Of a DNA stretch of 36,970 bases, positions 24,155-31,437 are shown piece after piece. Source of the DNA: Pseudomonadota bacterium (GTDB lineage Bacteria; Pseudomonadota; Gammaproteobacteria; UBA9214); assembly GCA_029287615.1 (NCBI GenBank), contig JARFQV010000219.1, positions 1 to 36,970 on the forward strand. Reading direction: 5' to 3'. Both the position numbers and the translations under genes were made by a program. The notes beneath the pieces are model-generated. The model did not search any database. It saw nothing but the letters and a program-made list of their open reading frames with translations, and had not been told where the DNA came from. Within the stretch, counting starts at the first letter, position 1. Every line of letters starts with the position of its first letter.

Positions 24155-24253
24155 TTAATCCTTGCAGCCACCCGCCTTGCTCAACAACAGCAGGAACATC
24201 CCGCATAGTCCGATAAAAGTCAGAACCGCTCCAGCGGAGATTAACAGGTTCAT
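24155..24253 (-). CDS. Very small single-pass membrane protein, 32 residues
   Basis: ATG 24253 is preceded by AAGAGG at a rather long spacing of about ten bases. The product begins MNLLISAGAVLTFIGLCGMF, continues as one hydrophobic helix and ends SKAGGCKD before TAA. It is a typical shape for a small inner-membrane protein, either a regulator of a larger complex or unknown. It precedes the 55-residue ORF by 35 bp, and no larger gene overlaps it. Such short frames can be chance, but the ribosome site, the clean helix and the polar tail support it. Confidence 0.4.
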   Translation of the reverse strand: MNLLISAGAVLTFIGLCGMFLLLLSKAGGCKD

Positions 24254-24602
24254 GAAGTTTTCAGCCTCTTTCCCCGGAATGTACCAGCACAAGGATTTCC
24301 TTCGGATAACACAACTACTGCAATAATTACGCCCAATATATATTTACAATATATACAACAGGATATCATTCATCAGGAATCCCTGAATCAATTGAATTGT
24401 AAATTGTACCGACAACCATGAAAGGCAGGAAAACAAACTACGGAACGGGAAGTCCCTTTGCTACAGGAAGTTAAAGGCACGGATGAAAGAAAAATATTTC
24501 GTAATAATTTCCGACAGCGATATTCACCCCTGAAAACCGGCCATGCCTTTCCTCTCCATGCCTGTCGGAAAGAAACGCGGGCGAGATGGAGATATCCGCT
24601 CG
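24254..24602. other. Gene-free intergenic stretch
   Basis: Between the small membrane ORF and the end of the transglycosylase gene (both reverse strand). It is AT-rich around 24320-24370 and contains the palindrome at 24337-24355. No convincing coding sequence or terminator was found. Confidence 0.5.
24337..24355. promoter_or_regulatory. Perfect AT palindrome, possible operator
   Basis: TATATATT-TAC-AATATATA has eight-base arms with a three-base centre. It lies 84 bp before the start of the small membrane ORF, where an operator or promoter would be expected. AT-rich palindromes also arise by chance, and no regulator in the window is tied to it. Confidence 0.25.
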
Positions 24603-25565
24603 CTACCGGATGCCCTGGTTCAGGGCAGGACCGACCAGTTCTTTCACTCTCGGGTGTGTTTTCCGGCCATATGCCTTGATCACTTTCTTGACATAAGCTC
24701 TGGTTTCAGCATACGGAGGGATCCCCCCGTACTTTTGAACGGCCCCCTCACCGGCATTGTAGCCTGCCAGGGCGAGGGCCAGATTCCCCTTGAAGTAGGA
24801 CAGTAACCACCTGAGATATGCCATACCGCCATGCAGGTTCTGCACCGGATTTCCCCTGTTCTTGACGCCAAAGCGGGCAGCCGTTTCCGGTATCAGCTGC
24901 ATCAGACCATGTGCATTCTTGTGCGAGCGGGCATCGTATTGAAAGTTTGATTCAGTTGCGATAATGGCAAGCACCAGTTTTGCATCCAGTCCATAGGATG
25001 GGGCCAGCCTGCGCACCCACTGTTCAATCTGGCCACGCGTGGGATGATGTACGACGTCCACCATGCTCGTCGCATCGGTAACCGACGGCGTTGCCTTTCG
25101 CCCGCTCGCATCACCGGAGGCAATATCAACTGTCGGGATCGTCGCGACAGCATACGCATCATAACGGCTTTCATAGGTACACCTGGGCTGCCTTCCCCTG
25201 GGCGGATCCCCGATAAATGCCAGATATTTCCTGGCCGTCAGGTTGCCACTGGCAGCGGCTACCCTGAGCCACGCACCGGCAAGCTCCAGGTCCCGCGGTG
25301 CGCCCAGTCCGTTGGCATACATCCAGGCAAGTCGTATCTGTGCCGGAAGATAGCCCAGTCGGGCCGACGCACAGTAGAGCTGCCTTGCCCTCCCGTAATC
25401 ACGCCGCACACCATTGGCATGCTCATACTCGCTGGCCATTTGCGCGAGCTGCTCAGGAACCGGCTCGTGCAACAGCGCGTTCCAGTCAAGCCCCTGATCA
25501 ACTGCCTGCACCCCGAGCGGCAAGAGACCCGCAATAAACAGAGGCCATGGAAACTTGCGCGGCAT
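24603..25565 (-). CDS. Lytic transglycosylase (SLT) with Sel1-like repeats
   Basis: Cleaves peptidoglycan glycan strands, forming 1,6-anhydro ends, in the periplasm. From ATG 25565 the 320 residues are a signal peptide (KFPWPLFIAGLLPLGVQA), two Sel1/TPR-like units (about 40-110, for example GYLPAQIRLAWMYANGLGAP), a linker, and the SLT domain. That domain has catalytic Glu in IIATESNF, GLMQLIPETAARFGV and AGYNAGEGAVQKYGG...YVKKV, as in the Slt70/MltC family. It is the last gene of the trans-envelope operon. An earlier ATG at 25619 overlaps the stop of the TonB-like gene as ATGA and would add 18 residues before the signal peptide; coupling favours it, signal-peptide shape favours 25565. Likely role: opening the cell wall for the envelope complex. 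Confidence 0.88.
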   Translation of the reverse strand: MPRKFPWPLFIAGLLPLGVQAVDQGLDWNALLHEPVPEQLAQMASEYEHANGVRRDYGRARQLYCASARLGYLPAQIRLAWMYANGLGAPRDLELAGAWLRVAAASGNLTARKYLAFIGDPPRGRQPRCTYESRYDAYAVATIPTVDIASGDASGRKATPSVTDATSMVDVVHHPTRGQIEQWVRRLAPSYGLDAKLVLAIIATESNFQYDARSHKNAHGLMQLIPETAARFGVKNRGNPVQNLHGGMAYLRWLLSYFKGNLALALAGYNAGEGAVQKYGGIPPYAETRAYVKKVIKAYGRKTHPRVKELVGPALNQGIR

Positions 25566-25615
25566 CACTGCAATCCAGCCCTTCCTGCACCTGGTTTTCC
25601 ATCCCGGGCAGCAAC

Positions 25616-26566
25616 TCATATCGGAAAAAACTCAATCGGCACACTGGTCGTCACGATCGGGACACCGGGCTTGTTTCCAAAGTCGATCGCCTTGATCAAA
25701 CGGACGAGTTTCTGTTTCAGCGATGCGGAATCCAGCTCACTGTAGACTATATCGCACCGGGTTACTTTCCCGGACGTTGCAATGGTAATACTGATGACGA
25801 TCTTTCCCTGCAAATCTGGATCGGTTCGCAACTCACGATTGTAGAGTGTGTACATGGCGCTCTTGTTACGGTCCAGGATTTCCTGGATTTCATCTTCTGT
25901 ACGCACGAGTCCCGACCGGTTTCCCGATGTATCACGTCCCTGTGCAGAAGTACCCATGCCGGCAATCGGACTCTGGACACTGGTCAGTTCCCGGCCCGGC
26001 AATCCCCTCGCGCCGATGACGGTTTGACTGGAAATGACATCGGCATCGATTCCTTCGCTACCACCGGTAACGCCTGCTACCAGCCTGGATGATCGGCCGG
26101 ATTTTCCACGGCTATCACCGATTACCGGATACTGTCCTGAATCAGAAGCCGCGATGTCGGGGACACCGTCCCGCAATTCTTTCAGTGCATCACTCATGGC
26201 GAGTATCCCGGGCCTTGGGCTCTTGTTTCTGGCTGGCTGTTCAACCCGTGATTTCCCTACACTGGAGGCGATTACAGGCTTGCTATCATGCTCTGGCCTG
26301 GGCGCCGGCACCGGTAGCGGTGTCGTTACCCTGGCCGGCGCAGGTGGTTCCGCGACGGGCTTCAGACGGTCGGTCAGAATCCGTGCAATTCGGGGAGGTA
26401 GCTTTGTTTCGACTTCCTCCTCGCTCACCGGTAAGGACAGGTAGGGAACAACGCAGCTGATGACCAGAAAAATGGCCAGTACCTGTCCGTATATCAGGCG
26501 GAAACGACGCTTTTCTTCCGGCAGACCGGTCCAGGGCAGTACTGGTTGCGGGATCGCGGTTTCCAT
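25616..26566 (-). CDS. TonB-like AgmX/PglI-domain protein
   Basis: A TonB-like energy transducer of 316 residues. It has a short cytoplasmic start, one membrane helix (about 30-48, VLAIFLVISCVVPYLSLPV), a Pro/Ala-rich periplasmic stretch (PPAPARVTTPLPVPAPRP), a low-complexity Gly/Ser linker, and a C-terminal domain of about 95 residues (LVRTEDEIQEILDRNKSAM... LQGKIVISITIATSGKVTRC). That domain matches the AgmX/PglI group of TonB-like C-termini named from Myxococcus gliding genes. It starts three bases after the second ExbD-type gene, so it probably links the TolQ/TolR-type motor to partners across the periplasm. In the Agl-Glt scheme it would take the place of GltG, but the large cytoplasmic N-terminal part of GltG is missing here. 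Confidence 0.78.
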   Translation of the reverse strand: METAIPQPVLPWTGLPEEKRRFRLIYGQVLAIFLVISCVVPYLSLPVSEEEVETKLPPRIARILTDRLKPVAEPPAPARVTTPLPVPAPRPEHDSKPVIASSVGKSRVEQPARNKSPRPGILAMSDALKELRDGVPDIAASDSGQYPVIGDSRGKSGRSSRLVAGVTGGSEGIDADVISSQTVIGARGLPGRELTSVQSPIAGMGTSAQGRDTSGNRSGLVRTEDEIQEILDRNKSAMYTLYNRELRTDPDLQGKIVISITIATSGKVTRCDIVYSELDSASLKQKLVRLIKAIDFGNKPGVPIVTTSVPIEFFPI

Positions 26567-26569
26567 GCG

Positions 26570-27076
26570 CTATCCCGGCCGGTCAGATCGCTGGAGAACG
26601 GACAATGATATCCTGCTGTAACCAGAACGGGTACAGGTCAGCATAACCTTTCTCAGCAACTTGAACGAAATCTCCTTGTCGCCGAGTATGGTGATCTCCT
26701 TTCCGGCATCACCCTGATCACCGGATGATGAATCCATCCCTCCCGGTCTGGCCTGCAAGGCCGCACTCAGCGCGGGTATGACCGGATTACCGGACTGCAG
26801 CACCGAATCGACACCGGCCACCTCCTCGTTCTGAACCAGTATATTGCCTGGCGTGATCGTTATAACTACGGTATCTCTTGGCTTCTGATCGGCAACCGAT
26901 TCCGGCAAGCGGACGATATTGCTTGCATCGATTTCCATATCCGAGGAATGCACCAGAAAGAAAAAGACAAGAATGGTAAAAACATCCATCAAGGCAACCA
27001 GGTTCAGTGACGGATGACGCCGCGCCCTTTCATTGCTTCTCTGCAGTCTACGTGCGCGTCTGGGTATGCGAATCAC
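26570..27076 (-). CDS. ExbD/TolR-type protein with conserved Asp
   Basis: The proton-linked stator partner of a TolQ/ExbB-type protein, 168 residues. A basic cytoplasmic start (RRARRLQRSNERARR) leads to one membrane helix, NLVALMDVFTILVFFFLV, which keeps the Asp that takes up protons in ExbD and TolR. A periplasmic domain of about 120 residues follows, with a non-conserved Gly/Asp/Ser-rich insertion (GGMDSSSGDQGDAG). The start is GTG 27076, overlapping the TGA of the preceding ExbD-type gene as GTGA. Its pairing with a sister lacking this Asp is described under the findings. Confidence 0.88.
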   Translation of the reverse strand: MIRIPRRARRLQRSNERARRHPSLNLVALMDVFTILVFFFLVHSSDMEIDASNIVRLPESVADQKPRDTVVITITPGNILVQNEEVAGVDSVLQSGNPVIPALSAALQARPGGMDSSSGDQGDAGKEITILGDKEISFKLLRKVMLTCTRSGYSRISLSVLQRSDRPG

Positions 27077-27573
27077 CTGGCGCCACCTCGAGGCAACTCG
27101 CCCAGGCTGATATCCGGGAAAAGCTCGGTATATTCCGATGACCCCGGATTTCCTGACTGACTGGTCCGGACGATATCCATGACCTGTATGAGCAGGTCGT
27201 ACCGAATTCCGGGATCCAGCAGAATAATCGCGCGCGTATCCTCTGGATTATCCTTTTTCAGACCCCGTACAATGCGAGCCAGTGTCTCCAGTTCGCTGCC
27301 TTCCGTCGTTCTCGACAGACGCACCCGCCTTCCCTGCGCAGGATGGACAACCTCTATCGATTCCTTCCGCACAATTACCTCTAACGGTTGCGTGTCCCCG
27401 GGCTGCTCCTCCCTGCCTTTCACGGGCGATTCCTGCAACTCGATAATGGTCATTCTTGAAAAGACAGCCGTGATCAGCAAAAACGGAACGAGTATCACCA
27501 TCAGGCTGAGAAACGCCGTTACATCGGTTTCCGGGTTGGCGCTATACGGAGTACGATGCCTTCTGACTTTCAC
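27073..27573 (-). CDS. ExbD/TolR-type protein lacking the helix Asp
   Basis: A second ExbD/TolR-like protein, 166 residues, translated just before its sister. The membrane helix reads VTAFLSLMVILVPFLLITAV. Where other family members have the proton-accepting Asp (for example I-D-V-M-L-V-L), this one has Ser in LSLMVIL. A periplasmic domain follows (LEVIVRKESIEVV ... AIILLDPGIRYDLLIQVMDI) with the usual ExbD fold signs. The GTG start at 27573 overlaps the TGA of the TolQ-like gene as GTGA and has AGGAC in front. It may be a structural partner, not a proton carrier, in a hetero-dimer with the other ExbD-type protein. Confidence 0.83.
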   Translation of the reverse strand: MKVRRHRTPYSANPETDVTAFLSLMVILVPFLLITAVFSRMTIIELQESPVKGREEQPGDTQPLEVIVRKESIEVVHPAQGRRVRLSRTTEGSELETLARIVRGLKKDNPEDTRAIILLDPGIRYDLLIQVMDIVRTSQSGNPGSSEYTELFPDISLGELPRGGAR

Positions 27574-28223
27574 GTCCTGTCCTGTCCCGGTGATGTTTCC
27601 GAGGTGATAAGATTGGTCAGCCGCACCGTTGCCATTTCCAGGCTGTCCACGACTTCCGTCGTCTTCGTCTGCATAACCGCATGTATCAGCAGCAAGGGAA
27701 TGGCAACCATGAGACCAAAGGCTGTTGTATTCATCGCAACGGAAATGCTTGCAGACAGCAGACTGGCCTTGTCGGCCGGATCCGCTTCCGATACCGCCGA
27801 AAATGCCTCCGTCAAACCCATGATTGTTCCCAGCAATCCCAGCAAGGTGGCGATATTGGCGAGGGTGGCAAGGTAATGTGTCCGCTTTTCCAGTCTGGGC
27901 ACCACCTCGAGCAAACCTTCCTCCATCGCCATCTGCACTTCTTCCCCGTTACCATGTGTCTTCGCCGTATTCAGTCCGAATCCGAGTATCCTGCTCATGG
28001 CCGCATTGGAACGTATTGCATATTCCAGAGCATTATCGTACTTGCCCCCCTCCAGTAACGGCAGCACCCTGTTCCACACCCTGCGGTTACTGACACGAAC
28101 GATAGTGAGATAAACATAACGCTCGATGGCGATGGCCAAACCAATGGCAAGCACCAGCACAATGGGATACATGAAGACCCCTCCAGACTGGAAAAATCCG
28201 ATAATTGCGTAAAGCTTTTCCAT
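27570..28223 (-). CDS. MotA/TolQ/ExbB-type proton-channel protein
   Basis: The motor-stator subunit of the operon, 217 residues. Three helices are clear: about 14-34 (GGVFMYPIVLVLAIGLAIAI), about 125-150 (LANIATLLGLLGTIMGLTEA) and about 170-195 (MNTTAFGLMVAIPLLLIHAV). The two Thr-bearing stretches, LGTIMG and NTTAFGL, match the Thr residues that line the proton path in ExbB and TolQ. The large cytoplasmic loop between helices 1 and 2 is present. It starts 68 bp after the small secreted-protein gene with a GGGATAAG ribosome site and is followed by two ExbD/TolR-type genes, the classic order. It could drive TolA-like, AglR-like or TonB-like movement. Confidence 0.92.
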   Translation of the reverse strand: MEKLYAIIGFFQSGGVFMYPIVLVLAIGLAIAIERYVYLTIVRVSNRRVWNRVLPLLEGGKYDNALEYAIRSNAAMSRILGFGLNTAKTHGNGEEVQMAMEEGLLEVVPRLEKRTHYLATLANIATLLGLLGTIMGLTEAFSAVSEADPADKASLLSASISVAMNTTAFGLMVAIPLLLIHAVMQTKTTEVVDSLEMATVRLTNLITSETSPGQDRT

Positions 28224-28291
28224 TACTTATCCCTCTGCGGAATTGTGATGTGTGCTGACCCGATATAATATTTTCTCAGTACAATCGCCAT

Positions 28292-28567
28292 TCAATCGAC
28301 ACTATAACCCTCGCGATGCAGTTCCATCTCCCTGTGTAACAGATCCCGTTCAACCGGCTCCGTCTCCTGACCGATGCTGCCATCCGGCTTGTCGCCCTCC
28401 AGTGGTCCACCGATTCTTTTCCAGGGGGCTATGTACAAAGTCTTTGGCAACCCGCGATTACCCATGATGGATATCGTTTCCTGCTCCAGCTTCTCCTCAA
28501 GCACGGCCGGTAGTGGCAATAGCAATGAAGCCATGGTCACCATGATGCTCAACAACCGGTATCTCAC
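28292..28567 (-). CDS. Small secreted protein of unknown function
   Basis: Ninety-one residues. A signal peptide (IMVTMASLLLPLPAVLE) is followed by a short conserved-looking block, ISIMGNRGLPKTLYIAPWKR, and a charged C-terminus. The start is GTG 28567, overlapping the TGA of the TPR lipoprotein gene as GTGA. I do not recognise the family. Its position between the TPR proteins and the TolQ/TolR-type motor suggests a periplasmic subunit of the same complex. The GLPKTLYIAPW block is its only motif that looks selected. Confidence 0.62.
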   Translation of the reverse strand: MRYRLLSIMVTMASLLLPLPAVLEEKLEQETISIMGNRGLPKTLYIAPWKRIGGPLEGDKPDGSIGQETEPVERDLLHREMELHREGYSVD

Positions 28568-31437
28568 CTTCCATTCTCCGCCGGCCTGAATGCACCGTTC
28601 CCCCCCTGATGACCGGACGAATTGGTATACTGAAGCGGTCGCAATTCGGCCAGCCTTTCCCGGCTCCTGTCAATCCAGGTATCACTCATTCCATCCCGTG
28701 ATCTTCTGATGTTGGTTTCATAAACATCGATGGCCTTCTGCTCGAAACTCTCGGCCTGTTCTTTCAGCAGTCGATCATATTCAAGGATTTCATCCTGACC
28801 CAGATCCGCAGGCCGCTCTGATGCCAGGATTGCAATTCCAAGATCATCGTACATCCTTGCAATCTGGTAGGTTGCCTCCGTCATGACCGGTGTGATGCCG
28901 TAGTCGATTGCTTCTTCAAGCACATCGAGCGCCAGCCTCATCTCCTGCAGCTTCCTGGCAAGACTTGCCTCCAGGGGTTCTACCAAAGGTATCTGACGGA
29001 ATGCGGCCAACCGCTCTCCCGCCAGCACCATCGTAGCCTTTCCGGCAAGGGTTCTGGTATGTACGGTACGCGCGTTGCCGGAGTTGCGATCGGCCTCGAT
29101 AACCTCTTTCAGCCAGTATTCTTGCCTGGAAATATCACCACTCAGCTTTTCCAGATCGGCAAGCCGTTGCAGCAAATCGATTTTCTCCGTGGATGGTATC
29201 CGGTATTTCCGGATGCAGAGTTCCAGCGCATCGATGGCATCCTGGTAGCTGTCATCCCGCTCGAACAGGTCGGCTGCGCGTACCAATGCCTCCCGGCCCA
29301 GAGACTGATCCGTCTCTTCCCGCCCGATACGCAGGTAGACTCTCGCTGCATCCCTGTTTCGACCCTGCTGCATATAGGAATATGCCAGCTTGCGTTCCAC
29401 CTCCGCCTGCAGGCTGTGTCCGGGATAATCGGCTCGAAATTGCTCCAGCGATTCTGTTGCGCTCTTCCACTTTGCAAGCTGCATCAGCGCGGCAGCCGCA
29501 TCATAACGCGCCTTGGGTGCGATGGAGGATGCCGGTGCAACGGATTCGGAACGCGTATAGAGTTCAGCAGCCTTCTGCACATCATCCTGTTTCCTGTACT
29601 GCTCCGCCTGTTTGTAGATTGCGGCAGCCAGGCCTTCATTGAGCGTTTTCTGAATCGACTTGTTCTGCGGGTTCAGACGGAGCGCCTGCCGGTATGCCTG
29701 CTCCGCAGAGGGATACTGACCCAGTGCAAAATGAGCCTGCGCCATGACACTCCATGCCGTGCTCTCGACCGTAGCCGGCAGGGATGCCTGGTTTTGTATC
29801 ACTGTCTCACTCACACGAATTGCCTCCCGGGGCCTGTCCTGCTCGAGGTATGCAGCACCTGACTGGACCAGGGCGGCCGCGGCGCCGGGATGCCCCGGAT
29901 AAGCCTCGATAAACCGGATCGCACTCTCGATCTCGCGGTTCGACCAGCGTTCCCTTTCAACTGTACCCAGATCATTTTTATGCGCCTCATAGGCACGGAG
30001 CGCTCCCTCACCGGCGCGGGTTGCCCAGTCAGGATCTCCCTGAGTAAAGGCGGTGCGTTCGTATTCACGGACTGCCTCCGGATACTGCCTTGCCTCATAC
30101 AGCAGTTCCGCGAGCAGAAAATTCATTTCCGCCACACGTTCGTCCCCGGGGTACTCGTCCAGAAAGACCCGATAGTAATGTTCTGCCTTTCGGTAGCTAT
30201 CTGCGCTGTGCGAAGCCTGTGCACTCGCATGATAATGCCTGGCCAGATCGATAATATGAACCTTTACCTGATCGATCACAGCGGCAAACTCGTCCGGTGA
30301 ATTGTGCTGCCAGAATACACTGTCCCTGCCATATCTATCGGCAAAACCCGCCTTGGCTTCCGCGACCCTGTGCTGGAAACCGGCCTCCTGGTAAATACGG
30401 ATTATTGCGGCATCAATCCGGGCTGATTCCGGATTGAATGGATCCAGCTGCACAAGTGCGAGCCTTGTTGCCGCGGCATCACTGTAGAGTTCCTCCTTTT
30501 CATAGAATTCGGCAAGATTCCGGTATATCCGTCTTTCATAGGGTCGTGAACGGTACCGACTCAGCATCTTTCTGGCAGAATCAACTCCATTCAGGTATGA
30601 AAAACTCAGATTGATAGCGCGAAACGTATCGTCTACCTGCTCACGTTCGGCTCGACTCAGTGCCGACAAACTGGTATCTAGATCGGAACCGTTCGGAATT
30701 TTTCGGTCCAGAAGCGTAAAAAACCGCTCCAGTGCCTCTTCGTATCGTTCCTGCCTGAACAGACTCCAGCCAAGCTTGTGGAGCGCCTGTTCATAAACCG
30801 GCACCGACTCACCAAGCCTCACTACCGCCTCATAGGAGACAGAGGCATCCGCATACCGCCGCTCCTGGAACTGTAATTCCCCCCGTCTGAACCGGCTATC
30901 GGCATACAAACGTGCATCCATATCGGGATACCGGTCGATCAAACGGTCGAGAATATCGATGGCCTCCTCTGCCTGGCCGTTTTCCTCGTAGGCCCTGGCC
31001 AGCTGATAGAGCAATTCGCCCTGATCGCCACCGCCTTCCTCTCGCAACAACTTCTCGTAAATGGCTATCGCCTCCCTGTATCGCTGCAACGCAACAGGGG
31101 CAGCCGGTGAGTGCCTCCCCCCCTCACCCGGCGTTACCGCCTGAAGGTCGGCTGCACTTTCAACCAGCAGATCCGCCAGACGCCTCGTCACTTTGCCGTG
31201 AGACGGGGAATCAGGATATCGCTGCAGAAACGTCCGGTATGCCATGATCGCCTTCTCGCGCTCGTCTCCTGTGTACTCCATGCCGGTAGCCGTATCCTGC
31301 ACAGCGGAAAGATCGGCTATCGTCTGCGCACCCTCCGGCTCGCGTACGGGCTCACTGGTACAGGATATCGCCAGCATCAGGTACACCGTCATACCGGCCA
31401 GTCGCCGGAACTGCCTATTCTCCGGTCGCCTGGTCAT
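28564..31437 (-). CDS. Large TPR lipoprotein
   Basis: About 957 residues from ATG 31437. The N-terminus (RRLAGMTVYLMLAISC) looks like a lipoprotein signal with the Cys as anchor; an ATG at 31392 inside it is an alternative, and a longer frame from 31518 would overlap the neighbour more. The rest is nearly all tetratricopeptide repeats, recognisable by patterns such as LYQLARAYEENGQAEEAIDI, YEQALHKLGWSLFRQERYEE and AQAHFALGQYPSAEQAYRQA. Long TPR arrays bind proteins and form scaffolds. It begins inside the end of the 700-residue TPR gene and ends in a GTGA overlap with the next gene. In Agl-Glt terms it could correspond to one of the TPR proteins GltD or GltE; this is inferred from position and shape only. 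Confidence 0.82.
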   Translation of the reverse strand: MTRRPENRQFRRLAGMTVYLMLAISCTSEPVREPEGAQTIADLSAVQDTATGMEYTGDEREKAIMAYRTFLQRYPDSPSHGKVTRRLADLLVESAADLQAVTPGEGGRHSPAAPVALQRYREAIAIYEKLLREEGGGDQGELLYQLARAYEENGQAEEAIDILDRLIDRYPDMDARLYADSRFRRGELQFQERRYADASVSYEAVVRLGESVPVYEQALHKLGWSLFRQERYEEALERFFTLLDRKIPNGSDLDTSLSALSRAEREQVDDTFRAINLSFSYLNGVDSARKMLSRYRSRPYERRIYRNLAEFYEKEELYSDAAATRLALVQLDPFNPESARIDAAIIRIYQEAGFQHRVAEAKAGFADRYGRDSVFWQHNSPDEFAAVIDQVKVHIIDLARHYHASAQASHSADSYRKAEHYYRVFLDEYPGDERVAEMNFLLAELLYEARQYPEAVREYERTAFTQGDPDWATRAGEGALRAYEAHKNDLGTVERERWSNREIESAIRFIEAYPGHPGAAAALVQSGAAYLEQDRPREAIRVSETVIQNQASLPATVESTAWSVMAQAHFALGQYPSAEQAYRQALRLNPQNKSIQKTLNEGLAAAIYKQAEQYRKQDDVQKAAELYTRSESVAPASSIAPKARYDAAAALMQLAKWKSATESLEQFRADYPGHSLQAEVERKLAYSYMQQGRNRDAARVYLRIGREETDQSLGREALVRAADLFERDDSYQDAIDALELCIRKYRIPSTEKIDLLQRLADLEKLSGDISRQEYWLKEVIEADRNSGNARTVHTRTLAGKATMVLAGERLAAFRQIPLVEPLEASLARKLQEMRLALDVLEEAIDYGITPVMTEATYQIARMYDDLGIAILASERPADLGQDEILEYDRLLKEQAESFEQKAIDVYETNIRRSRDGMSDTWIDRSRERLAELRPLQYTNSSGHQGGNGAFRPAENGR

